This document shows positions 1 through 7,644 of a stretch of DNA of 42,196 nt, one piece after another; the stretch's first letter is position 1, and the number at the start of each line of letters is the position of its first letter. The stretch covers positions 1 to 42,196 of the forward strand of contig NZ_JABCQG010000019.1 in the NCBI RefSeq assembly GCF_015244565.1, read 5' to 3'. Under the pieces are notes generated by a model. It had not been told where the DNA came from. It was given only the letters and a program-made list of their open reading frames with translations, and did no database searches. The position numbers and the translations under genes were made by a program. Origin of the DNA: Gluconobacter vitians. Its GTDB lineage: Bacteria > Pseudomonadota > Alphaproteobacteria > Acetobacterales > Acetobacteraceae.

Positions 1-108
1 GCGCGCCTCAAGGAGTGGCGTGCAGTCGCGACCAGATACGAAAAAACAGCGGCGTCATTCCTTGCCGTCATACACATCGCTGCTGCTGCAGACTGGATCA
101 AGTGCTAA
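1..108 (+). CDS. IS5-family transposase, C-terminal end only (cut by window edge)
   Basis: Reading from base 1 in frame 1 gives 35 residues and a TAA stop at 106-108. The tail has a tyrosine-rich motif (ATRYEKTAASFLAVIHIAAA), which resembles the C-terminus of IS5-family DDE transposases, where RYxKxxxxFLxxxxLAAA precedes the stop. Only the end of the protein is visible, so the catalytic residues and element length cannot be judged. The element's terminal repeat seems to follow directly after the stop. The family call rests on the remembered C-terminal motif alone. Confidence 0.65.
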   Translation, partial: ARLKEWRAVATRYEKTAASFLAVIHIAAAADWIKC

Positions 109-118
109 CAGACCCTAG
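101..118 (+). mobile_element. Probable right end of the IS5-type element with TNA target copy
   Basis: The bases after the transposase stop read AACAGACCC and then TAG. IS5 elements of the IS427/IS1031 type usually end a few bases past the transposase stop and duplicate a TNA triplet. The element would then end at 115, with TAG (116-118) as the target copy. The composition turns strongly AT-rich right after this point, which fits an element boundary. The left end lies outside the window, so the inverted repeat could not be compared. Confidence 0.45.
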
Positions 119-299
119 AAAATTTTCAAAAATACCGTGGAAAAACACAGAACAATCGGAAATAAATAATTCTATATTATTTGATTCCTAATGTTGAATT
201 GTTTGAAAAATTCTCACTGTCCCGACCTGCTCTATGAAATCAGATAGATCCATGACCATCATTAACTTTCCTGCCAGCAACCATTCGCCCGGTTGAGAC

Positions 300-319
300 T
301 TTATGTCTTCAGACATAAA
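300..319 (+). promoter_or_regulatory. Perfect palindrome upstream of the first SDR gene
   Basis: TTTATGTCT (300-308) and AGACATAAA (311-319) are exact inverted copies separated by TC. The right arm ends in the purine-rich AAAGGA that serves as the ribosome binding site of the ATG at 331. As DNA it could be a repressor operator. As RNA it would fold into an 8 bp stem with a UUCA loop covering part of the binding site. Which role applies cannot be told from sequence. Confidence 0.45.
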
Positions 320-330
320 GGATATTTTTC

Positions 331-1116
331 ATGCCTATTCAGGGTTTGACACGCTTTAACGGCCGAAAGGTCCTTGTGACAGGCGCCGCTTCCGGGATCG
401 GACGTGCAACAGCGCTTCGTTTTCTGGCAGAAGGTGCGCAGGTTATTCTTGTTGATCGGGACAAGGAGAAACTCGATGTCACCATGAAGGCGCTGAACCC
501 GCAGCAAGCCCTGTCTTCACTGACCGATATTTCTTCTCCCGAGCAAGTCAAAGCCCTGTATGCTTTTGTCAAAGCGCGTTTTGGAACGCTGGATGTTCTT
601 GTGAACAATGCCGGTGTGACCGCCATGGGCACGGTGCTGGACTGTGACCTGGAAACATGGGCCACTGTCTGCGCCACGACCCTGACTGGTCCTCTGAACG
701 TCAGTCGCACATTCCTGCCGCTGCTGATCGAAACCAGGGGAAATATCGTCAATACCGCTTCGGTCTCCGGCATGCGGGGAGACTGGAACACAGCCTATTA
801 CGATGTTGCAAAAGGCGGCGTCGTGAACCTGACACGGGCGATGGCCATGGATCACGGCAAGGATGGCGTTCGTGTCAACACCATCTGTCCCTCTGTTACA
901 CGTTCAGCCATGACAGCAGATGCACTCAAAAACGAGGCATTCGTTACCAGCGTTGAGGCTCGCGTGCCATTACAACGTCTTGGAGAACCTGACGACATGG
1001 CCGCTGCCATTACTTTCCTTGCAAGCGATGACGCCGCATACATTACGGGCCTCATCATGCCGGTAGATGGAGGTGTCACCGCCTCCAATGGGCAGCCCCC
1101 GTTTCCAATGTCGTAA
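331..1116 (+). CDS. Short-chain dehydrogenase/reductase (classical SDR)
   Basis: This 261-residue protein is a classical SDR of typical length. The nucleotide-binding motif TGAASGIG lies at residues 17-24, NNAG at 92-95, the catalytic serine at about 144 in NTAS, and the Tyr157-x3-Lys161 pair in YYDVAK. An aspartate at residue 42, at the end of the second beta strand, suggests preference for NAD(H). The C-terminus has the usual ITG-x-VDGG pattern. The substrate is unknown; polyol or sugar alcohol oxidation would suit an acetic acid bacterium, but that is inference. The ATG at 331 is preceded by AAAGGA inside a palindrome. A second, unrelated SDR follows on the same strand after 245 bases. Confidence 0.88.
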   Translation: MPIQGLTRFNGRKVLVTGAASGIGRATALRFLAEGAQVILVDRDKEKLDVTMKALNPQQALSSLTDISSPEQVKALYAFVKARFGTLDVLVNNAGVTAMGTVLDCDLETWATVCATTLTGPLNVSRTFLPLLIETRGNIVNTASVSGMRGDWNTAYYDVAKGGVVNLTRAMAMDHGKDGVRVNTICPSVTRSAMTADALKNEAFVTSVEARVPLQRLGEPDDMAAAITFLASDDAAYITGLIMPVDGGVTASNGQPPFPMS

Positions 1117-1128
1117 AGACGATGCCAG

Positions 1129-1164
1129 ACAGACCGGGCGTGACCAGAAAAAGGTCCGGTCTGT
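1129..1164. repeat. Inverted repeat of CAGACCGG downstream of the first SDR gene
   Basis: ACAGACCGG (1129-1137) and CCGGTCTGT (1156-1164) are exact inverted copies, with an inner GACC/GGTC pair that could extend the hairpin. No T-run follows, so it is not a normal Rho-independent terminator. The same half-site recurs as a full palindrome at 1342-1353. Confidence 0.5.
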
Positions 1165-1341
1165 TACCCAGAGCACAACGCGTTCCAAAAATGCTGGTCC
1201 AATCCAGTCAGATGAAATGACGCCCTGCGGATACTTTCAGACACGGAGATCAAAAGCATAGGATATGCAGGGCTATGGCGTTATGAAGATGCAGCCATTC
1301 TTTTGAGAAAGTTGACCATGCACTTCACGACGCTTTCAGTT

Positions 1342-1353
1342 CAGACCGGTCTG
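1342..1353. promoter_or_regulatory. CAGACCGGTCTG palindrome, candidate operator of the second SDR gene
   Basis: This 12-base perfect palindrome ends 8 bases before the ATG at 1362 and replaces the expected ribosome binding site region. Palindromes of the AGACCGGTCT type are typical targets of TetR-family repressors. No regulator gene is adjacent, so the binding protein is unknown. Confidence 0.4.
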
Positions 1354-1361
1354 CGCAGTAC

Positions 1362-2219
1362 ATGACTCTCTTTTCCATCAGAAAGAGGGCAACGTCACCA
1401 TCACTCGCCGTCATGACAGGTGGAACAGGGGGCATTGGATGTGAAATTGCAGCCCTTCTTCTGGAGCAGGGATGGGACGTCATCCTTCTGACGCGCCAAC
1501 CCGCAAAGGCGGAGGAGCAGATTTCCAGAAAAAACGGCCGATTTGAAGCCGTTTTCTGTGATCTGACAAAACCCGCGGATCTTCAGGCAGTCAGCGACGA
1601 GATCCTTCGCAAAAAGAAGCCTGTAGAGCTTCTGATTCACTGTGCAGGGAAAATCCAGCCTGAACCGACCAGGGACATCACGCCGCGCAGCCTCGATGAG
1701 CAGATGGCGATCAATCTGACATCGCCCATACTCATGACCAGTCAGTTGCTTCCCGCAATATCTCCCAGCGGCCATATCATGTTCGTCAATTCCATTGCCG
1801 GCGTCATGCCTCTGCAGGGAAGCGCGGTTTACAGTGCCACGAAATTCGGACTCAGAGGCTTTGCGCGCTCGCTCGCACTGGAATTCAGGCCCGGAACACT
1901 TCGGGTTTCGTCCATCTTTCTTGCGGCGGTCGATACCCAGATGCTGCAGCAGGAAACGCAGGATGGTGGCTCTGTCCTGAACTTTGTGAGCCAGCCCCTG
2001 TCTGCCCGTGATGTCGCCAGAATGATTGTCCGGACGAGTAGAAAATCAGGACGCGAGATCTTTCTGCCCAGAATAGACGGGGTCTTCGGCCATGCCTGCC
2101 TGATGATGCCGTGGCTGCTAAGACTCAGTACACCGGTACTCGAAAAAATCGGGAAGATCGGATTACAGCGATTCCTGAAACACAGGGCTACTTTGGGCTC
2201 GGCTGCTCAGAAGGAATAA
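1362..2219 (+). CDS. Short-chain dehydrogenase/reductase (second SDR)
   Basis: The 285-residue protein has TGGTGGIG at 19-26, CAG in place of NAG at 94-96, the catalytic serine at about 144 (FVNS) and YSATK at 157-161. An arginine at 45 after the second strand suggests NADP(H). About 40 extra residues at the C-terminus (LMMPWLLRLSTPVLEKIGK) could lie on a membrane surface, as in SDRs acting on lipids or ketones. The substrate is not identifiable. No clear ribosome binding site precedes the ATG at 1362, where a CAGACCGGTCTG palindrome sits instead. The next in-frame ATG (1413) would remove the residues before the Rossmann glycine motif, so 1362 is preferred; a leaderless mRNA is possible. Confidence 0.82.
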   Translation: MTLFSIRKRATSPSLAVMTGGTGGIGCEIAALLLEQGWDVILLTRQPAKAEEQISRKNGRFEAVFCDLTKPADLQAVSDEILRKKKPVELLIHCAGKIQPEPTRDITPRSLDEQMAINLTSPILMTSQLLPAISPSGHIMFVNSIAGVMPLQGSAVYSATKFGLRGFARSLALEFRPGTLRVSSIFLAAVDTQMLQQETQDGGSVLNFVSQPLSARDVARMIVRTSRKSGREIFLPRIDGVFGHACLMMPWLLRLSTPVLEKIGKIGLQRFLKHRATLGSAAQKE

Positions 2220-2358
2220 CCGCAATGCTCCGCAGAAAAGCACGATCATAAAATCGAGTTAAAAGTTACTCTTCGAAAAATCTTAAAGCCATAAGTCGCA
2301 ATGTTAACCATTTAAAAACACTGTTACTTTGTTTTATCAATTTCTCATTGATGATTTA

Positions 2359-2397
2359 TTGACGGAAAAGCAGAAGCCTCCTACAGAAATAATTCTG
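2359..2397 (+). promoter_or_regulatory. Sigma-70-like promoter with a small inverted repeat at its start site
   Basis: TTGACG (2359-2364) and TACAGA (2382-2387) are separated by 17 bases, a good housekeeping spacing. CAGAA-ATAA-TTCTG (2384-2397) is an inverted repeat overlapping the -10 element and the likely start point, so it could be an operator. The promoter faces the small cysteine protein starting at 2423. Confidence 0.45.
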
Positions 2398-2422
2398 TTT
2401 TACACTTTCGGAAGGCTGTAAC

Positions 2423-2731
2423 GTGCCAAGTGTAACGTTGACTGATTTTCTGCAAGTGACTCAATGGTCTCCTGACCAGCTTGCACAGCAGATTGGGCGT
2501 ACAACCGATGACGTCCTGTGGTGGTCAAACCATAGCGATGAGCTTCCACAGCAACTCCAGAGCTGGATAACGCGGATTGTAACAGCGTTCCACACAGAGC
2601 CCCCGCCACAGGGCTATGCCATGGAACGTCCAGCGTCCTGCGCATTCAACGACGATCCTTCAATGACCGTCGTCTGTAATGTCTGCAATCTGGCGCCACG
2701 CTGTCGGCAGGGCATTTACGCAAAAAACTGA
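2423..2731 (+). CDS. Small HTH-like protein with a four-cysteine tail, function unknown
   Basis: I do not recognise this 102-residue protein. The start is GTG, set by GGAAGG at 2410-2415 with 7 bases of spacing. Residues 6-55 look like a short helical DNA-binding fold: SPDQLAQQIGRTTDDVLWW resembles the recognition region of XRE-type HTH proteins, where a serine/aspartate-started helix is followed by IGRT. The C-terminal third has four cysteines at 73, 85, 88 and 94 (C-x11-C-x2-C-x5-C), which could hold zinc or an iron-sulfur cluster. Its own promoter and the terminator overlapping its stop make it a single-gene unit. A metal- or redox-responsive regulator is a guess from this layout. Confidence 0.6.
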   Translation: MPSVTLTDFLQVTQWSPDQLAQQIGRTTDDVLWWSNHSDELPQQLQSWITRIVTAFHTEPPPQGYAMERPASCAFNDDPSMTVVCNVCNLAPRCRQGIYAKN

Positions 2732-2752
2732 CGCTAAAGCGTCAGTTTTTTT
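2722..2752. terminator. Shared bidirectional Rho-independent terminator
   Basis: AAAAAACTGACGC (2722-2734) and GCGTCAGTTTTTT (2739-2751) form a perfect 13 bp stem around the loop TAAA, with a U-run in both directions. The stop codons of both convergent genes lie inside it: TGA at 2729-2731 (plus) and TAG at 2734-2736 (minus, reaching into the loop). Confidence 0.9.
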
Positions 2753-3348
2753 TCATGCAGTCGTGCTGAGAGGCGTTTGACGGCGTTCCGAAAGGCCTGG
2801 AAAAAATCCGGGTCAATGGAAACACGGCCGCCTGCCATGTTGATGAACCCTTCAACCATACCGTTCTGAAGCAGACCTTCGGAATGAACCAACATGCTGT
2901 CGGGATCTTCCATGCTGCCTGAAGACGGCGCATCGCTCGCCGGCCGTTCCCGCAGACTTTCACTCCAGGCCTCGCGCCAGTAAGCCTCGACTTTTTCGGA
3001 ATAAAGCCTGCCATCAACGGTATAGGCTTCCATCGGCTTGCCCAGCCCCATCATGTAACCGATTTCAACGGCCGTCCCCGGATCCATTTCGGGAGAACGA
3101 CGAAACGGGTCAATACAGAACAGCCCGGCTGCACAATGATCCATCAGATCACGATCGGCGCGCACAAACGCAAGAATGGTTTCCCGCCCGGGAGGAAGAA
3201 GACGTGCCTCAGCCTGGCCATCAAAAGGCGCCACGCCTTCAAGACCGTATTCTGCACAGATCGACTTCAGTCGCGCGAAAAGGGAGAGGGCTTCCGGACG
3301 GAAAACCAGATCCCCCGCCAGATAAACTGGAATGGAATGTCCTGACAT
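2734..3348 (-). CDS. Nucleoside 2-deoxyribosyltransferase family protein
   Basis: This 204-residue protein matches the nucleoside 2-deoxyribosyltransferase fold, which moves deoxyribose between bases or hydrolyses deoxynucleosides and their monophosphates. Visible hallmarks are YLAG at 9-12, a DxxxAD-like segment near 67-70, and DPGTAVEIGYMMGLGKP at 89-105 with the catalytic glutamate at 95. The family is usually 150-160 residues. Here about 50 extra residues follow, including a charged region at 120-140, so the substrate may differ from the classical enzymes. It is a single gene, convergent with the small cysteine protein, and its stop lies inside the shared terminator. A role in nucleotide salvage or pool cleaning is inferred. 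Confidence 0.78.
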   Translation of the reverse strand: MSGHSIPVYLAGDLVFRPEALSLFARLKSICAEYGLEGVAPFDGQAEARLLPPGRETILAFVRADRDLMDHCAAGLFCIDPFRRSPEMDPGTAVEIGYMMGLGKPMEAYTVDGRLYSEKVEAYWREAWSESLRERPASDAPSSGSMEDPDSMLVHSEGLLQNGMVEGFINMAGGRVSIDPDFFQAFRNAVKRLSARLHEKKLTL

Positions 3349-3462
3349 GGGGCACAGCCTCTACACGCTCCGAGCCCGTGAAGAAAGCCCGGCAAAGCAG
3401 CTGACGCAGAACAGCCCAATTGATGTTCGATAAAGCTGTAAGGATCTTTTTTGGGATCGCGC

Positions 3463-3554
3463 TGGCGGAGGGGATGGGATTCGAACCCACGATACGACTT
3501 GCATCGTATAACGGATTAGCAATCCGCCGCCTTCAGCCTCTCGGCCACCCCTCC
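3463..3554 (-). tRNA. tRNA-Ser (anticodon GCU)
   Basis: On the minus strand the gene begins with GGAGGGG, which pairs with CCCCTCC before the discriminator G and an encoded CCA. The anticodon loop reads TTGCTAA, giving GCU for AGC/AGU codons. A long variable arm, TACGATGCAAGTCGTA, marks it as a class II serine tRNA. The T arm has GTTCGAATC. The total is 92 bases with CCA. It lies between the deoxyribosyltransferase gene and the gat operon. Confidence 0.95.
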
Positions 3555-3590
3555 GCTCTTTTACGCGGTTCGCACGGCGTATGCAGGAGT

Positions 3591-3642
3591 GTTCTTAGGG
3601 GGTAACCGCGTCGTGGTCAAACCCCCCGAGAACATTTTTTTT
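3591..3642 (+). terminator. Plus-strand hairpin with T8 tail facing the end of gatB
   Basis: GTTCTTAGGGGGT (3591-3603) pairs with ACCCCCCGAGAAC (3621-3633), with one mismatch and one wobble. ATTTTTTTT (3634-3642) follows. This is the form of a Rho-independent terminator for plus-strand transcription, yet no plus-strand gene lies before it. On the minus strand no T-run follows, so it would not stop gatB transcription well. Confidence 0.55.
3592..3620 (-). promoter_or_regulatory. Likely promoter of tRNA-Ser
   Basis: On the minus strand TTGACC (3615-3620) and TAAGAA (3592-3597) are separated by 17 bases. Transcription would start about 30 bases before the mature tRNA 5' end. The -10 match is weak. 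The region overlaps a hairpin read on the other strand. Confidence 0.4.
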
Positions 3643-3646
3643 CGCC

Positions 3647-5104
3647 TTACTCTGAAAGAAGTTTTTTCAGGGTTTCGTTGACGAGGGCAGGGTTGCCCTT
3701 GCCCTTCATGGCCTTCATCGTCTGACCGACAAAGAAGCCGAAAAGCTTGTCCTTGCCGCCCTTGTATTCCTCGACCTTATCGCTGTTTGCAGTCAAGATT
3801 TCGCGGATGGCGCTCTCGATTGCTCCTGTGTCAGTCACCTGACGCAGGCCCTTGCGCTCGACGATGGCAGAGGCGGAATCACCCGTCTCGACCATATCTT
3901 CGAGAACTTCTTTGGCGATCTTGCCATTGATCGTGGAATTGGAAATCAGACCCAGCAGTTCCCGCAGACCTTCCGCACTGACCGGGCTGTTCTCGATCGA
4001 ACGCCCCGTACGGTTCAGCGCTGCGAAAAAATCTCCCAACATCCAGTTGGCTGCCAGACGGGCATCCGCACCACGCGCCACGGTCTCATAGAAATCCGCG
4101 ATCGCCTGTTCCACGCAAAGCACAGAAGATTCGTAACGGCTGACGCCGTATTCCTGCTCCAGACGCGCACGCTTGGCTTCCGGCAGTTCCGGCAGAGCCG
4201 CTTTGAGCTCATCAACCCAAGCCTGCTCGATCACCAGCGGCAGCAGGTCCGGATCCGGGAAGTAGCGATAATCATGCGCGTCTTCCTTGCTCCGCAGGGA
4301 GCGGGTTTCGCCACGCACATGGTCGAACAGACGCGTTTCCTGATCAACGGTTCCGCCAGCTTCCCAGACCTCGATCTGACGCTGCGCCTCGACCTCGATC
4401 GCCATCATCACGAAACGGATGGAGTTGACGTTCTTGATCTCGCAGCGCGTGCGATATTCGGTCTCACCCGGCTTGCGGACCGACACGTTCACGTCGGCAC
4501 GCATGGAGCCTTCTTCCATGTTGCCATCGCAGGTGCCGATATAGCGCAGGATCTGGCGCAGCTTGCGCAGATAGGCACCGGCTTCTTCGGGCGAACGAAT
4601 ATCCGGCTCACTGACGATTTCCATCAGCGCCACACCGGCCCGGTTCAGGTCGATGAAAGAGCGCGTCGGATCCTGATCATGGATCGACTTGCCCGCATCC
4701 TGCTCCAGATGAAGCCGCGTCACGCCGATTTCGCGCGTGCTGCCATCGGCCAGATCAACCAGGACCTTGCCTTTGCCGATGATCGGATGGGCGAACTGGC
4801 TGATCTGATACCCGGTGGGCAGATCGGCATAGAAGTAGTTCTTGCGATCAAACCGGCTGAACAGGTTGATCTCGGCTTCAAGCCCCAGACCTGTCCGAAC
4901 GGCCTGCGCCACGCATTCCCGGTTCAGAACCGGAAGCATGCCCGGAAAACCGGCATCGACGAGACTGACATGCGTGTTCGGCTCGCCGCCATATTCCGCT
5001 GAAGCGCCGGAAAAAAGCTTCGCTTCGCTGACGACCTGGGCATGAACTTCAAGGCCGACAACGATTTCCCATTCGCCGGTGCTGCCGGTGATACGATAGC
5101 TCAT
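3647..5104 (-). CDS. gatB: Aspartyl/glutamyl-tRNA(Asn/Gln) amidotransferase subunit B
   Basis: GatB is the kinase/transamidase partner of GatCAB, which converts Glu-tRNA(Gln) or Asp-tRNA(Asn) to the amidated forms using ammonia from GatA. The 485-residue length is standard. Near the N-terminus are [12 protein letters not shown] and the family block [19 protein letters not shown] around 145-165. The cradle domain is followed by the helical and YqeY-like tail ending in [18 protein letters not shown], which binds tRNA. It overlaps gatA by four bases (ATGA), so the two are translationally coupled. It is the last gene of the gatCAB operon. No U-tailed terminator follows on its strand. Confidence 0.97.
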   Translation of the reverse strand: MSYRITGSTGEWEIVVGLEVHAQVVSEAKLFSGASAEYGGEPNTHVSLVDAGFPGMLPVLNRECVAQAVRTGLGLEAEINLFSRFDRKNYFYADLPTGYQISQFAHPIIGKGKVLVDLADGSTREIGVTRLHLEQDAGKSIHDQDPTRSFIDLNRAGVALMEIVSEPDIRSPEEAGAYLRKLRQILRYIGTCDGNMEEGSMRADVNVSVRKPGETEYRTRCEIKNVNSIRFVMMAIEVEAQRQIEVWEAGGTVDQETRLFDHVRGETRSLRSKEDAHDYRYFPDPDLLPLVIEQAWVDELKAALPELPEAKRARLEQEYGVSRYESSVLCVEQAIADFYETVARGADARLAANWMLGDFFAALNRTGRSIENSPVSAEGLRELLGLISNSTINGKIAKEVLEDMVETGDSASAIVERKGLRQVTDTGAIESAIREILTANSDKVEEYKGGKDKLFGFFVGQTMKAMKGKGNPALVNETLKKLLSE

Positions 5105-6588
5105 GCCGACACTCCTGCATGAATGGTGGGTCTGTGATGGAATGCCGCAGCCTGCTCAATGGCATGACCAGCCGCAATCAGCGTCTCTTCATCGAAGAAC
5201 TTGCCGATAAGCTGCAACCCAAGCGGCACGCCACGCGCGTCCAGACCAGCTGGAACGGACAGGGCAGGGACACCCGCCATGCTGGCCGGAACCGTGAACA
5301 CGTCATTGAGATACATCTGTACCGGATCGCTCGGCTTTTCATCCTGCGCAAAAGCGCCGGAAGGAGCGGTCGGCGTCAGAAGCACGTCGACACTCTCGAA
5401 AGCCTTGAGGAAATCCTGCTGGATCAGGGTGCGGACCTTCTGCGCGCGCAGGTAATAGGCATCGTAATAGCCCGATGACAGCACATGCGTCCCGATCAGA
5501 ATGCGGCGCTTGACCTCATCACCGAAACCGGCTGCACGGCTGGCTTCATACAGCCCATCCAGCGTCGGTGCACTGACACGCTCACCGAACCGGACACCAT
5601 CATAACGGGCAAGGTTGGAAGACGCCTCGGCCAGAGCCGCAATATAATAGGTCGGCAGACCGTACTTCGTATGCGGCAGAGAAACCTCGACGATTTCCGC
5701 ACCGGCATCGCGTAGCCAGGTCATGCCCTGCTGCCAAAGGGCCTCGATCTCAGCCGGCATGCCTTCAACGTGATATTCCTTGGGAATACCAACGCGCAGA
5801 CCCTTCACACCGCGTTTGAGCGCCGCTTCGTAATGCGGAACGGGGGTATCAACGCTCGTTGAATCGCGCGGATCAAACCCGGCCATTGATTCAAGCAGAA
5901 TGGCGCAGTCCTGAAGATTGCGCGCCATCGGACCGGCCTGATCCAGCGAACTTGCGAAGGCAATTGTTCCAAAACGCGAGCAGCGACCGTAAGTCGGCTT
6001 GATCCCGGCGATACCCGTGAACGCCGCCGGCTGACGAATGGAGCCACCGGTATCCGTACCTGTCGCACCCAGGACAAGCCCGGCCGCCACAGCCGCCGCA
6101 GAACCACCCGAAGAGCCACCCGGAACCAGCTTTGCGTCAGAATCCTTGCGCTTCCAGGGGTTTTCCACCGGTCCGAAGGCCGAGGTCAGGTTCGCCGATC
6201 CCATGGCGAATTCGTCAAGGTTCAGCTTGCCAAGGAAAACAGCACCATCCTTGAGAAGATTGGCCGTCACCGTGCTCTCGTAAGGCGGAACGAAATTGCC
6301 GAGAATCTTGCTGGCTGCCGTGGTGCGGACACCATTCGTGCAGAACAGATCCTTGATGCCCAGCGGAATACCGCACAGGCTTCCGCCTTCACCCTTGGCC
6401 AGGGCCTCGTCCGAAGCCTTGGCAGCCTCACGGGCCTGATCGGGGGTACGGGTAATGAAGCTGTTGAGCTGGCCGTCCAGACGCTCGATCGCGTCAATAT
6501 GGGCGTTCGTCAGCTCAACCGCGGAAATCTTGCGCGCCTTGAGCGCGTCCCGGGCCGAAGCCAGCGTAAAATCGTGAATGCCGGACAT
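5101..6588 (-). CDS. gatA: Glutamyl-tRNA(Gln) amidotransferase subunit A
   Basis: GatA is the amidase-signature glutaminase of GatCAB and supplies ammonia for tRNA-dependent amidation in the cytoplasm. The 495 residues contain the Ser-cisSer-Lys triad: Lys79 ([10 protein letters not shown]), Ser159 in [15 protein letters not shown], and Ser183 in [13 protein letters not shown]. The 24-residue spacing of the two serines equals that of the well-studied enzymes. It begins one base into the stop of gatC (TAATG) and overlaps gatB by four bases. The presence of the full operon implies that this organism lacks GlnRS, AsnRS or both; that cannot be tested here. Confidence 0.97.
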   Translation of the reverse strand: MSGIHDFTLASARDALKARKISAVELTNAHIDAIERLDGQLNSFITRTPDQAREAAKASDEALAKGEGGSLCGIPLGIKDLFCTNGVRTTAASKILGNFVPPYESTVTANLLKDGAVFLGKLNLDEFAMGSANLTSAFGPVENPWKRKDSDAKLVPGGSSGGSAAAVAAGLVLGATGTDTGGSIRQPAAFTGIAGIKPTYGRCSRFGTIAFASSLDQAGPMARNLQDCAILLESMAGFDPRDSTSVDTPVPHYEAALKRGVKGLRVGIPKEYHVEGMPAEIEALWQQGMTWLRDAGAEIVEVSLPHTKYGLPTYYIAALAEASSNLARYDGVRFGERVSAPTLDGLYEASRAAGFGDEVKRRILIGTHVLSSGYYDAYYLRAQKVRTLIQQDFLKAFESVDVLLTPTAPSGAFAQDEKPSDPVQMYLNDVFTVPASMAGVPALSVPAGLDARGVPLGLQLIGKFFDEETLIAAGHAIEQAAAFHHRPTIHAGVSA

Positions 6589-6875
6589 TATTCGACCACC
6601 TTCGGAACCGTATAGAACGGGCCTTCCCGCTCGGGAGCGTTGGAAAGAACCTTGTCACGGCAGTTGCCATCCGTAACGCGGTCTTCGCGCAGGCGGGGCT
6701 TTGCGAGACCCGTGCCGATCATGGGGTCGACGCCCGTGACGTCCACTTCCTTGAGCTGCTCCACCCAGTCGATGATGGAGCCCATATCTTTCCCGAGAGT
6801 TTCAACCTCTTCGGGCTGGAGACCAATCCTCGCCAGTCTGGCGATGCGCGTAACCGTTTTCGCGTCGAGCGACAT
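6588..6875 (-). CDS. gatC: Aspartyl/glutamyl-tRNA(Asn/Gln) amidotransferase subunit C
   Basis: This 95-residue protein is the small subunit that wraps around GatA and helps it bind GatB. It has the typical opening [22 protein letters not shown], the central [18 protein letters not shown], and the end [29 protein letters not shown], whose APxxxxxFFxVPKVxE form is diagnostic of the family. It is first in the gatC-gatA-gatB operon. The 69 bases to the divergent ruvX gene must hold both promoters. Confidence 0.96.
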   Translation of the reverse strand: MSLDAKTVTRIARLARIGLQPEEVETLGKDMGSIIDWVEQLKEVDVTGVDPMIGTGLAKPRLREDRVTDGNCRDKVLSNAPEREGPFYTVPKVVE

Positions 6876-6944
6876 GAATATTCCTGAACAAGAGGAAATT
6901 TTATGGTGGCTTTTCAGCCGTCAGGGGGATCATAACGCCGTGCT

Positions 6945-7427
6945 ATGCCCCTGTTCAATCCACATGATCTCCGTAATCTTCTTCAGTCCGGTCAGCGCGT
7001 TCTCGGTCTCGACCCCGGATCGAAGACCATTGGCGTCGCCCTGACGGATGTCTCGCTCATGCTGGCATCCCCCCTGATCGGCCTCAAACGCCGGAAACTG
7101 GGCGAAAATGCGCAGGAACTGGCCAAGATCGTCCGAGCACAAGACGTAGGAGCCCTGGTCGTCGGATTACCGTTATCGCTGGATGGATCTTTTGGTCCGG
7201 CAGCCCGTGCTGCATCGGACTGGACACAGGCCCTGTCGGAAAAGCTCGGGATTCCCGCAGGTCTATGGGACGAGCGCCTGTCCTCAAGCGCCGTCAACCG
7301 TTTTCTGATCAAGGATGCCGACATGACGCGCGGTCGTCGCGCCGAGGTCGTGGACAAGATAGCTGCAGCTTACATGCTCCAGGGATGGCTCGATGCCTCC
7401 AGCCCTGACAGGTCAGACCTGTTCTGA
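6945..7427 (+). CDS. ruvX: YqgF/RuvX family: putative pre-16S rRNA nuclease / Holliday junction resolvase-like protein
   Basis: The 160-residue protein has an RNase H fold. The first catalytic aspartate is in GLDPGSKTIGVALTD (D23). It also has VVGLPLSLDGS in the middle, the glutamate in LWDERLSSSAV, and VDKIAAAYMLQGWLD at the end with the last acidic residue. Members mature the 5' end of 16S rRNA in E. coli and have also been linked to resolvase activity and transcription. The family is usually 135-150 residues; a short N-terminal addition accounts for the extra. The ATG at 6945 is chosen because the other upstream ATG, at 6903, runs into a stop. No strong ribosome binding site is seen. It is divergent from gatC. 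Confidence 0.92.
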   Translation: MPLFNPHDLRNLLQSGQRVLGLDPGSKTIGVALTDVSLMLASPLIGLKRRKLGENAQELAKIVRAQDVGALVVGLPLSLDGSFGPAARAASDWTQALSEKLGIPAGLWDERLSSSAVNRFLIKDADMTRGRRAEVVDKIAAAYMLQGWLDASSPDRSDLF

Positions 7428-7443
7428 ATTTGGCAGCATCCGT

Positions 7444-7554
7444 TCAGACACCCCGGCTTCCGATAAGCGAAGGGCGTGAATAGGTATTGGCCAGAACGCG
7501 AAACCACACACGGGCGGTCATGGCGCCCAGGATCAGGCAGAACAGGAACTTCAT
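7444..7554 (-). CDS. Possible 36-residue membrane or secreted small protein
   Basis: On the minus strand an ATG at 7554 follows GGAGAAA with a 6-base gap and opens a 36-codon frame. It begins MKFLFCLILGAMTARVWFRV and ends at TGA (7444-7446). The first 15 residues are hydrophobic after a lysine, which suits a membrane segment or signal. I do not recognise it. It lies between ruvX and the small lipoprotein, divergent from the latter. The good ribosome binding site and plausible N-terminus are the only support. Confidence 0.35.
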   Translation of the reverse strand: MKFLFCLILGAMTARVWFRVLANTYSRPSLIGSRGV

Positions 7555-7644
7555 GATATTTCTCCGGTCATGAAGCTCGAAAACGAACCAGAATGGTACG
7601 GGTTGCCGCAAGCGCCGGTTTCAAAGTGTAAAGGCAGGTGTGAC

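Noticed and set aside
6903-6935. 10-codon ORF with a good ribosome binding site before ruvX
   Set aside because: It could be a leader peptide, but it has no run of regulatory codons or attenuator hairpins, and ten codons are too few to support a call.
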